Assembly: GCF_029962835.1 (NCBI RefSeq)
Contig: NC_080577.1
Span: forward strand, 4,898,001 to 4,962,000
DNA length: 64,000 nucleotides
Direction: 5' to 3'
Source of the DNA: Magnolia sinica
Taxonomy: Eukaryota; Streptophyta; Magnoliopsida; Magnoliales; Magnoliaceae
Shown: positions 33,312 to 45,200 of the stretch, in pieces
Layout of the letters: each line of letters opens with the position of its first letter
Position numbering within the stretch: the stretch's first letter is position 1
Program-made: the position numbers and the translations under genes
Notes under the pieces: generated by a model
The model's input: the letters and a program-made list of their open reading frames with translations, nothing else
Database searches by the model: none
What the model was told of the DNA's origin: nothing

Positions 33312-35636
33312 GAAAACAAGCAGCAGATTTGTGAGGTTGCTACGTACAGCTGGTTTGAGGGGCAAAATATCAATACGGGGTTGTTTGGCCTCCTGGAATC
33401 TCAAAAGGTGGAGAGAATGTGTTTCCAGGACCTGGATTCTCTGAGAAGAGATTGTGTCTATGAATTGAACTAGGGCTTGGCTTGCTTCTATGATATTTCA
33501 AAAAATATGACCATTAGACGAGAACCAATTCTTCAAGAATTTTCTCCCCAGCTTTTATGAAGGAATCATGAAATAGCTCTTTACATGAAATGAATTCATC
33601 ACAGAAATCCATTTCCGGCCTTCCAGCCATTTCCTAGCACTCAAATGTAAGAAACAGCATGGATTCGTAGCCAAACAAGGATACATAGGGCATGTTTGAT
33701 ATTCGGTAATCCAAGGGAAAACAAAGAAATCATAATCATTATTCACAAGGTACTATTGAGGAATGGATTCCAAGGTATTTCATTTTTAAGTGTTATGTTT
33801 GATTTGCAAATGGAAATCTCCGCTTTATCTTATAAATGTTACTTTGGATTTTTATGGTTGAGAATTGTAGAAGTGGAAAAGAATAATTAGTGGAATCTGT
33901 GATTTCCTATCAAATCAAAGGAGAGAAAATATCAATGACTAGACTTTTACTCTCATTTTTCATTAATTCTCATTTATCAAATGGGCCCTTAAGGTAGAAT
34001 ATGAGGAATATGAAAATTCTAATGAACATTCAATCTCTTGGTGGAAAACCTATATGAAACATCCAATCCATTTTTCTATTTGAACTTGTGGTTGCAAATT
34101 CACTAACATTCAAACCCTTCCAACTACCAAAATATCAAAAGAGCAAAAACTCAATTAATCCAATTTTACAAATAAACTAACTGCATGCGAGAACTGATGC
34201 ATCGACCGAATCGAAGCCCAGTGGCAATCAACCAGTAAATGCCAATCACTATTAGGTTTTAAGAAAAGGCCCCTGATTTGGTGATTTTTGGATAATAAAC
34301 CCCAGATCCTATGCTTGAACATTAGCACATGCAAAGTAACTATCGTTTTTGTAGTTTTGAATTTTGAAAATTTATCTTCCCAAAAAGGTTAGATATCAAC
34401 CACACAATTCACACCATCCATTTTTCTCTCATTGGTGGCCATTCCCAAAGGGTAGTTATATGATGCCCAGAAGAGAATAAGATTGCATTCTCATTTCTGG
34501 GGGCATTTAGTAGATTGGAGTGTTGATGCACACATCTCATTTGCGTTTTGCAGTATGCTCCCAAACAGCTCCACTCCGCAAATTGTATGCAAGAAAATAT
34601 ACATTCCATTTGATTCTCATTCTGGACTGGGTACGGCCAAACAGGCCCCCCTTCAAAAGCCACATCTCTGGGGTGGTGAACCCCCAAAATTCACTGCATA
34701 AGCAAAGTGCCATTGCGCTGCATTTCCATTGCAGACTAATACAGAAGAAGAAAATCTAGAACAAAATTTCATCGTCCATAGTACTTTTAAGGCAGTTTTC
34801 CTGTAGTTGAAAGTATCATTCAACATGCTACACCTTCACTTGAGGCGCCCTTCAGTAGTACCGGGCAGATAAGGGGCCCACGTTATATATGCAGTTACCG
34901 GACACTTCCATCTGACAAGTAACCTCATGTTACACCAGGTGCCAAATATCAGCCCGATCCTACACCCAGATGGGCCACAATACAAGAGAGTATGATCACC
35001 CTTGAGATGCACAGCAGCCCACCTGATTTGCAAAACATCCCTACTTTTGACCTGACGTTTCATTCAGGCCAGATGAAGAGTCAGAACGGCCTAGATTCCA
35101 TACACACAACATGACGCACCCACAGTGAAAATCAGTGGGTATTTCTTCCCAACTTGTACCCCACGGTGTGGCCCACCTGATTGGCAGATCAGCCTGATTT
35201 TTGGTCTCTGGGGATTTCATGCACCACCGCCTGTGATGAACAAGTTGGATTTCCTTTATATGCACTACATGGACCCCACTTCTACCCTGTACCACTGTAG
35301 CTCATGGTGGTACCGGTACCACTGGAGCATACCCCATTTCAATTATTGACTAATACCTAAGGAAAGCATAGAACAGAAATCCATCATCCGTGGAACTTTA
35401 AGGCAGCACTGTTTTCGCTTTAAAATACTTTCTGCTCAAATGCAATCCAAGATTTCTGCATTCCCTGTTTCTCCATCATATACACATGCAAAGAAGTCTT
35501 CTTATTAGGATATAACATATAGAGGAGATGAACAAATGGCAGCTATAGTACACAGTCAAAATATCAAAACTTTCCCGAGCGTTTATAGAACAAGCCCTAA
35601 GCTCTCTCTAAGACGCAATATCTGTGATCTTCCATA
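33312..35636. other. Convergent intergenic region between KAS1 and TAP46
   Basis: 33690-33990 is a MITE-like unit (GGGCATGTTTGAT ... ATCAAATGGGCCC). 34470-34650 looks like another GTTTGG-ended fragment. 34855-35335 is an element listed separately. No gene is seen. Confidence 0.4.
34855..35335. mobile_element. Unclassified element, relative of 38610-39070
   Basis: Shares CATTCAGGCCAGATGAAGAG, GATGGGCCACARTACA and the terminal TACCACTGGAGYRYACCCC with the copy in TAP46 intron 7. The right end carries inverted GGTACCGGTACC words. No target duplication was identified. Confidence 0.45.
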
Positions 35637-38600
35637 TTATCCACAAGGGGTGAGCTTCTTATTGCCTGCCCCACGAGGATGGTCATCCTTCCAGTCATCC
35701 CATGCCCTTGCCTTCTCTTCAGCAGCTTCATCATCATCTTCATCAGCTGCTGACTTCTGGGTATCCTTGTGCCATGAAGAATTAGCTTCTTCATAAAGCT
35801 TGACATTCCTTTCTTGCCATTTCTTCATCATCTCCATTTCGCATAGACCAGCTTCTTCTATGCTCATGGTTGGCAACCTATGAATCAAATCCAAAAAGCA
35901 AACAGTGAGGCAGACAATCTTTTTATTCAGCCAATTCAGCAATTGGGTTAGATTCTCAGATAATAAAATGACAGGAAAACCCAACAACGTGTTACTACTA
36001 TGGGGAGCATTCCTGCATTTTGTCTTGTACAAATGTATTATTTTCAACAATAATAAGAAATCTCCCAGTCTTCCCGATAGAGACCCATCAATGGTAGGTA
36101 AGGCTTCAACTTGGGCCGGTCTCAACCCAACCCTCGGGTGGGATTTTGTATCCCAATTTGATCTGGTAAGGTTTGGGTTGCATCACGATCAGACCTGATC
36201 CCAATAGCATTAGGCATGCTCAACACAAAATGACTCAAGCTCCCTCCAATCTGTATGAGTTTCTGGTCATCCAATGGTAGAATCATCATATTAATGGTCT
36301 AGAAAGTTTCGTTACCAAAATACAGAAATTGGGGTTGGGCAATATGAAAACGGGCTAAGACTCTGGTTGATGAGGTCGGGTGAAAATCAGTCAAATCAGG
36401 CTTAAGCTTACAACTTCGTTTGAAGTCGGGTTTGCCTGACCCCAACCCAAGCCAACATGCACCCCCAATGTCAAGCAACTGTGGTCTGCGTGGATATGCA
36501 TGTGAGGTAGGCAGGTAGGGGTATGTGCAAACAATAGATTCTATAATTTAGAAGCATTATTTTCCATCTTCATGTGCATCTGAAAATTGGGCAAAACATA
36601 TCCTACCACATATATGAAGTCCCTTAAGACCATGTATGTGTACAGGGCAGGCCCTCTACACGCCATCATGTGCCAACATGGCAGATGTGTGAAAGAACCA
36701 AGCATCCGTCAGGTGGTTCCTACCCAAATAAGTCACACTGGGCAACAAACTGACAGACAAAATTTTGACCAAGTTTTTAAGGGCTGCCATTTGTTTCTAT
36801 GAGTGATGACTGAGCAGGCCTGATGGATGGATGGCATGAATCTCTCAATTTTGTGCCACATTGGAACATGTTGATGCAGGAAAACCTGCTCATCGCAAAA
36901 AGATGCCAAGATGGGCCCCAAAAGCCAGTTGAAGGGAAAGCCAACCAATTGATTCGTGGATCCACAAGATCAATCCAGTGACATTTTTAGCAGTTAGATT
37001 GCCCTGTGGGGTCCTCAAGTCCCATCAGATGGTTCAAATGCATGCAGGAATTGGACTTTGGGGACCCGAGTCCAACCGTTAGCTTTTAAATGCCTTCTAT
37101 ACAAACTGCTGGGGGAATTCCGGGCTGTGTTGTCCACATATACAATACGGCTTTATCACTACTATATACAATTGGTTTAGAGAGAGTTATGTAAACATTG
37201 TTCTTTTAATTTTGTTTCCTTGCTTTATTTTCAACCGGCTACGGCGATTGCTATGTAGTTGGAGCTGTCTTGTATTGCAAGTTGGAGATAATTTAGGAAC
37301 ATTTATTCACAGATCAGTAAAGTAGGAGCATAGAAAAAGCTATAAAGCCCTAAGTATGAGATAGAATATAAGACACTGATGCCATGAATTATTTTGGCTG
37401 AGAGAATCTCACGTCTTTCCTGAATCTGATATTGGAAACATGGTCTAGGATTGCAATGCTTCTAGACAACTTTTGGTGATGATCCCCTTCGGCATTCATC
37501 TGGTGTGACTCACTGATTCCACATGGTTAACCCCTCCCATTAATTACTTCTTTTACATTGCCTTCGTTCCTTTATGTTTTCATTGGATAGATTGTGAAGC
37601 AATTGGAGCTTAATGTGGTTAAATTTGATTGTCTAAGTTGGTATTTATTTGACACTTCACGTTCAATGTCCCCTTGATCTCCGTCATATGCATGCTCAAA
37701 AGACTTGGTGACTTGAATAAACTCATTTGGTCCTGAGTCGAGTAGGGACTTGCCCAAATTGAGGCTAAAACGGCCAAACTCACCCACAAGGGGTGAGTCA
37801 TGGTATCGAAGCAGATCAGGTCCTATCAACTCCAAGTCAAATCGGACAAGTGGCATCAAACTAATCCAAATCTTAAAAGCATGATCACATTTGCTAGCAT
37901 GTAGAGGGGTTGCCATATCCACACATTGTGCAGTTCCCGTAGGCACCAACATGCAACTTTAAGTACAAGCGGCTAGATTAAATGACCCAACAGATAATTA
38001 ATATGTTCAGACAAGCTGAAGCAAGCATACCTGTAACCAGGCTGGAAAACCTGTGCTGCCATCCTTTCCCTTTCAGTTGTTAATTTTCTATTCATGACAC
38101 TTGCAGGCCCAAATATCATTGGTTGGTGTTTGTGTTCATGTGCTTGTGAAGCCTTTGCTCTCCCTTCTATCACATCTTGGGCAAAAGTGGCACATGTGAT
38201 TGGCTGTGCTGGTTTTGAAAATTGTGCTTGGAACGCAGCATTCCGATGCCAACTTTCTGCTTTCTTGGCACGCTCGTCAAGGACCTCTTGAGCAAATTCC
38301 TTGTCCCCATCCTGCAATGCAGTTGTCAGAATTGGAGACAATGGCCTCTATGACAGAGAACACAGAAAAAGGTGAACTGCTCAAAACAAGGGAAACACTA
38401 TTGTCTGCCCTCACTATTGAATTGCAAGCACATTATAGCAGAGGCATGAACATGGGCATGCTTGTCCACTGCTAATGCACCCTGGTTATTTCAGAATTGC
38501 TAAAATCAAAATACCAGCCTGATTAGAGGTTGATTGAAAGGAACTGCAAAGCAGAAAGGTTTGGCTAAAACAATTAAATAAAGGGTGTACCATCAATTAA

Positions 38601-39197
38601 ATAAAGGGTGTGCTCGTGTGTTACCAGGAAGATGTTGGCCCAGTGAAGTCTTCGTGGAATCCAACCCATTCCTTCAGAAAGCCCCCATATCCAAAAAGCT
38701 CAGCCCCAATCCAAAACTAAGATGGGCCACAGTACACAGAACATATTGAGACAGGACGCCAACCATTGGTTAGCATAGGGGCCCACTGTGTTGTGTATAT
38801 ATATTCAAGGCCATTCAGAACCTTCATCTGGTCCAGATGAAGGGTCAGACCAAGATTCAGGCTAATTGGAGACTCAGGTGGGCCCCTGTGAAATTCAAGC
38901 ATAGCATTCCCTCCCAGCTCATTCCCTTTGCTGTGAGCCACCTTAGTTTTGGATTGGGCTAAGTTTTGGGTACTAGGAGTTTTCTGAGGTGACACGTCTG
39001 ATAGACAGTTGGATGGTGTGAATACATCACATGGGCCCACATCTGCCTGTTACCACTGGAGTGCACCCCTTTATGTAATGCCCTGCAATGGATTAACGCA
39101 AACAATTGCTGTACTTTGGAAGTCTAGAATAGCAGTAGAAGAACAGATGGGGCAAAACTAAGTTCACACTCTTCCTTTTTTTTGCTTTTGAGGAAGC

Positions 39198-39239
<42 letters not shown>

Positions 39240-42200
39240 TTAGAAAAAGGAAACAAGAACAACCCGAGACCAGTGGCAAGAGTGACCCCCTTGTCACTCT
39301 ACCCTGCATGAGCAAAATACCAAACGTTGCACAAAAACAATAGAAAATCCAGCAAGAAAGCCCAGAACAAGAAACCCAGGGCTACCAAACCACCCAAGTG
39401 AAGCCCCAGATGATGTGATCCCAATGTTTCATAATCGACTCAAAAGACTCCAACAAACTCCAGAAGGATCAAAGCCCAACTGAAAACCAAAGCAGTAAAA
39501 TCCCATATAAGAGATGGCACATGGGAGACCGCCTTCAAAAATCCTGGCATTTCTTTCCAAATACCCCACATGACCCCCAAATCCTTCAATAACCTCTATT
39601 ACTGACAGGTAGGTTACCCAGACAATTTCGGCATGTGGTCACAGATTCTAAACCATTTTCAAGTAGTTTTGAAAGGCCATTGAGATAAATTCACCACCAT
39701 TATTAGAATGCAAGATTTTGTTATAACCATGAATGGTTGGAAACCATCTTACGAAATATTTGAAAGACGAAGAAAGCTTCATTTTTTATCTTCATAAGAT
39801 AGACCCAAATAGCTTGAGTGTAGTCATCTATGAAAGAAGCATAGTATTTATATTCAAACATAGAAGACACTGGAGAAAGGGCCCAAACATCCGAGTGTAT
39901 AAGAGCAAAAGAGAGAATACTTTGCATTAAGACTAGCTGGATAGAATGATCAGCAATGTTTAGCCACTTGATATGTCTCACAAAATAATTCATTCACTCT
40001 TCTAGACTTGAACAGAAAAGGAAGTAACAATTTGCGACTGTCAATCAGCATATGGCCAAGACAACAATGCCAATGCAAAAGCCAATCAGTAATTAACTGA
40101 GGTGAACTAGAGGTCTAGAGAGCCAATCTAACATCATCCAAAGGTCGAACAAGATAAAGTCTACATATAAGAGATGGCCAAGGCCAGGCCCAATCCTCTG
40201 TCCAGTCATCATGTCCTAAAAAACACATTGAGAAGGAAGAAAAGGTTACACAATAATTAAGAGACCGAGTAAGATGACTAATGGATCAAAAGTTGCAAGA
40301 TAATTTGGGGACATTGACAACAGAAGACAAGTGAAGGGATGGTGAGACAATGAAGGTTCCGATCCCTTTAACATAAGTATAGGAGCCATCCGTGATGTTG
40401 CATGACTGTTGGATGAAGATAATGGCGAATAAGAAAAAAAATAGTTAAAAGTCATACTGGCTATATGATCTGAAGCTCTGGTATCAATGATCCAGGATAG
40501 ACTAACAATTGAGGAAGAGACTAAATGTGCGGAAGTTGATATACTTGGAGCAGAATGACATTGCTGAGAGGAGGAAGAGGTTCCTTCAAGAAGAGCCAAA
40601 TGATGATGCAAGTCAGCAATTTCATTAGCAGACGACCGACCACTAAGAGATCCCAAACTCTAGGATTCATCATGAACACTGTCAAATGAGTCAGTTGTAG
40701 CCACGAGTTCCTCACTTGACAGTCGCCCCACTAGATCCCAACATGAATCTCTAGTATGCCCGAGATGTCCACAATCAAACTAACTTCTTATGCTCATAAC
40801 TTAATAAATTGCTCTGGCCCCTTCCAAGATCAATACAACTATGATTTGTAACTCTATAACTACGACTAGAGTCACCATAGCCTACACCATGACCAAAATC
40901 ACCTTACCCTAAACCATAACCACTAGATCCAAAACAATCACTTCCATCCGAATGTCCTTTGGCACCAACACCTCTATTCTATCCGCGATGGCTGCCAATA
41001 GTTGAACAAAGCAAGGCAGATCAGTCATGAGAACTAGGGATAGTAACTTTTTTGCAACTTTCTTTTCGCTATAGTAAAGAGAAGACAGTCCTAAGTGAAG
41101 GTTAGAGGTTCCTGACTGAGAATTTGTGCTCAAATGGTTTCATATTCTAAATTATGCCCTGCAAGAAGATCAAAATTTTGTTATTCCCCAATCTCAACTC
41201 GTTTCTCCTGAGTACAACATGAACGGATTGGTCTATGATAACCCTGCTCCAGCCACAAACCTCCCAAGTGATGTATAATAATGTCCCAAAGATCTCTACT
41301 CCTGACGAAAGTTAGCGATCTCTCGGGTTAACAGAAAAACCCAAGCTAAATAAGCTGCTACAATAGAATATCACATCTCTTTGGCAGATTCACAGTGCCC
41401 AAAAGTATCACCGATTTCAGCCTTCAATGAGTGCAACAACCATCCCATAATCATCATATGAAGGATCTGACTTGTCAAGTGCTGGAATAGTCTCATCTAT
41501 GTATCCCAATTTTTTTCAACCACCGATACACATACAGGTTGACCAGGAGCATGACAAATAATTTGTACCATCACATCTAACATTGGTAATTTGCCAACCT
41601 GGATTATTACTCATTCCAAGTACACTAACTTCCCTTGGAATAACTAAAGAACTGGAAGTATCACTTGAATGTGAAGATGTACCTTCCATTCTGCTGAAAA
41701 ACCACTCCAGGTTGCTAAGACCACCCAAGCAAGCTCTCATCTATGCACACTCTACTCCTCAGTCCTCACCACTCCAAACAACTTGGAACCACTCAACACC
41801 GGCCACAACTATACATATACAAGTGCAGCAACAATCTTGACACACATCTAAGCCACCATTTGAGGAGATTGCATCAGAAACAACAAGAAAATGCTCAGGA
41901 AAGGGGCTGTGAGGCCATTTTTCCTCACGAACACATCATAGCTTCCTCAAATCTCACCTAATTAACATGATACTTGTTCCAATAGATGGGGAACCCCAAA
42001 CCGCACCAAACCCCTATGAAAAAAAATAGTACAAAAAATTCCAAGAAAAACCATAGACAGAAAAAAGGGGAATCGGCGATTTTTTCCCATTTTTTTTCTA
42101 TTTTGACTTAAAGCTCCTTTAAAAAACTTACCAAAAAATCTCATAAAAATCAGCAAATCTTCTAAAATCATGCTCTTCGGAATGCCATAGGCCATTTGAC

Positions 42201-45200
42201 CATACACCGCTGACATCACCCGGACAATGACATCAGCAGTGGGCCCCACCAAAAAGATCTTCAATCAGTGTAGGAATCCCTCCGATACCACGCATAACAA
42301 GTAGAAGAAGAGAAATACATGTGCGTGAGAGAGAGAGAGAGAGAGAGAGAAGGTTAATGTAAAGAAGAAGAGAGATGATTTTTTAGAGAAATGCAACATA
42401 GGCGTTAGTCCCTCCTTACACACACACATACATGCATAAAAATAATAATAATAATAATATGAGAAAAACATATAGTGCTACGCACGAATACAACAATAAA
42501 ATACACATGCGCACATGTTTACATATACAGTCACATTCCCTATTATATGTGATAAATTGCACACATAGTAAATACCTGCGACTGCTGATCTTTTACAGCT
42601 GAAAGTATTTCTTCCTCTTTCTTTAGCATTTCTAGCAAATCAAATGCCTGTACCATATGGTTGTAAAGAAAGACATCAGTAGGAGCGTTTTGCACATTCT
42701 ATTGGCCTGCAGAAAGCAGCCATTGTGATCTACACCAAATTCTGAAGATGGTCAGTCAAAACCAACCTTACAGATAGCCAGAGAGATGGTAGTGAGCCAT
42801 GCCTGCAATATAAAGCATACTGTAAATTCCCAAAAAATAAAAATAAAAATAAAAATAAAATTGGAGAGAAGAAGAAGAAAGAAGAAGAAAGAAAGAAAAG
42901 AAAAGGATGAACTTTCAGAAATAGAAAACACAACAATAAGCAGAACAAGGGCCAATATTTTAGAAAAACAAAAAAAACAAAGAAATTATGGAACAATTGG
43001 TCATATTTCCTAGTGCCCAGAGCAGCTTTTGAGATGCTAAACAAATAAAAGCATAGATTGTTCCAAAAAAGAAATACATACACCAGCTCCAAACTTTCGG
43101 TGAGTCTAGAAACTCAATGATTTGACTTGGATTTGGATCAAGTTCGAAACAAGAATGTGCTATTGAAGGACACAGGTTAGACACTTGGGCACAAAGGAAT
43201 CCATGAAGGCCCATCAAGTCAGTTTGAATAAGGTAGTCTATGTCACTTGGGAATTATGCAATGTCTAATGGACAGAAATGAAGACTAACAATCTGTTCTG
43301 ATTGTCATTTGCCCTTTCAACTTTCAAGGGTGCAAGCTAGGTCCATACTCACAAGCACCACATGCTAAGGATCCCCATCACAAAACCTAGATATGAAGGC
43401 ACAGTAAATATTTTCTTTTATCTAGGTGCAAGAATACATAATCTGAGACTAGTTTCTATGTGTGTTGTTAGAACCTAAAAGGGACAATTAGTCTTAGAAA
43501 GAAAGGAACACGTGTCAAATTAATGGTGCCAGTACTCAATTACACTGAACTAAATAATAGATTACAGGACTATATAGAAATGGAAATAAAAACCTATCAC
43601 GCCATCACACGTTATGAAAGAAGTGACAGTTTATCGACCACAGTTATGGCCTTGAAAACATCATTGCCCCTGGTAAAAGGATCAGTGAGCTGTAAACCAG
43701 ATAAGTAGCTGACATCTTACTTAAACATCCTTCAAAGAGGTACACAGGCATATTTCTGCAGCAAGCCTTTGGTGTATTAGAGAACCATATTAGCTTGGAA
43801 CATGAAAGAACAAGTTAGCAGTGTAAAAAGGATAATAATATATGGTGTATCCATCCATTCGTGTGTGCATTGACTAGAATAATGCTTTTTTCTCTTTATG
43901 ACTGCTACTTTATAATGCAGGGGCATTTTCACACCGGGCTTGAGTGGGGTGGCCTGTGAGATGCGGGGGCACACTGGGGATGGGCGGCTCTTGTGAGGCG
44001 GGTGGCTCGTGTGAGGCGGGACCCATGGATTTGCGGCCCACGAGGAGGGTTCGGCCGAGGACCTAACTCCTAAGAACAACTCAATTTCTGGTTGCTAAAC
44101 CTTTATTCTTCCAAAGGGCGGGAAAATGGAATATTGAATTCATGATTAAATAGGTCGAAAGTAATTACACATAAATGAAGAAAAAGCTTTTTTCCTACAA
44201 CTAGAAGAATACATACATATATATATATTTTTTGTGCTTTATAACATTTAAAGTCATAAAATAAATTCAAAAGGCACAAACTTCCAGTAAAAAGTAGATG
44301 CCAGGATTCACTATCGTGAATAATCCAGAATATGGTTCCGAAAACAGTATAGTAAGTTCAGGGTTTCAGAAATTTAATGGCAGTCTAATTTCCAACTTAG
44401 CATTCATATGAATTAAATCAGATTGCAGAATCCCAAGCATTCAAACACCAGGCTTTGAGTAATTTTTATCACAGATTTAATTTTGAAGTACGGTTAAAAC
44501 TTCCAGTAGAACAAGTAAATGTCACTAACCTCCCGTTCCTCTTCACCATCATCATCCAAAGTATCTTCTTCCCCAGCCTCAATAGGAGTAGATAAAGCAG
44601 CTGCTCTGGATGAACGACCTCGCCGCTCTTTCCTTTCTTTAATTTCTTGTAGCTTTGATTCTGCAGCTTTCTGGCGTCTGAACCGAGCAATCTTTTATAC
44701 ATGTAATAAAGATGTGTATTAGCCAATTACCAAGCATGGAGGAAAATGGAAACTTTTTCACAACCTATTGCATGCTTCTACCAGCTAAAATTCCTAGGTT
44801 GGCATATTCGTTTTGAAAATTTTCATGTTATAGAGAAAAAAGATTGGCTGTGACAGACACAATGACAGTTTCCATAGTGCAAAAGCTTTGCAGTGGTGAT
44901 AGATATTCAAGTGTCCATGATTATTATTATCTTTATAAAAATATGTTCAACAAGTGCACAGATATACACGCAAACCTCTGAGGAAGAGAAATCGCATACT
45001 TTGAAACATGTAATAAATCCTGCACGGTAATAAACTAAAACTTGCCTTGTTAGCCCTTCGAGACGCAGGTGTATCTGGGCCCTTTTGTGAATGAATCTCC
45101 AACTCCTCTTCAGGCAAAAGCTCTAGTGCCTCACAAAATGATACAAATTCCTACAGTACAAAGCCATAACAGTCAACATCAACTAGCACAAAAACATCAA

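Noticed and set aside
42730-43217. Phe/Leu-rich minus-strand frames around TAP46 exon 6
   Set aside because: Low-complexity translation of A-rich intron DNA. Only the 36-nt exon 42767-42802 is coding.
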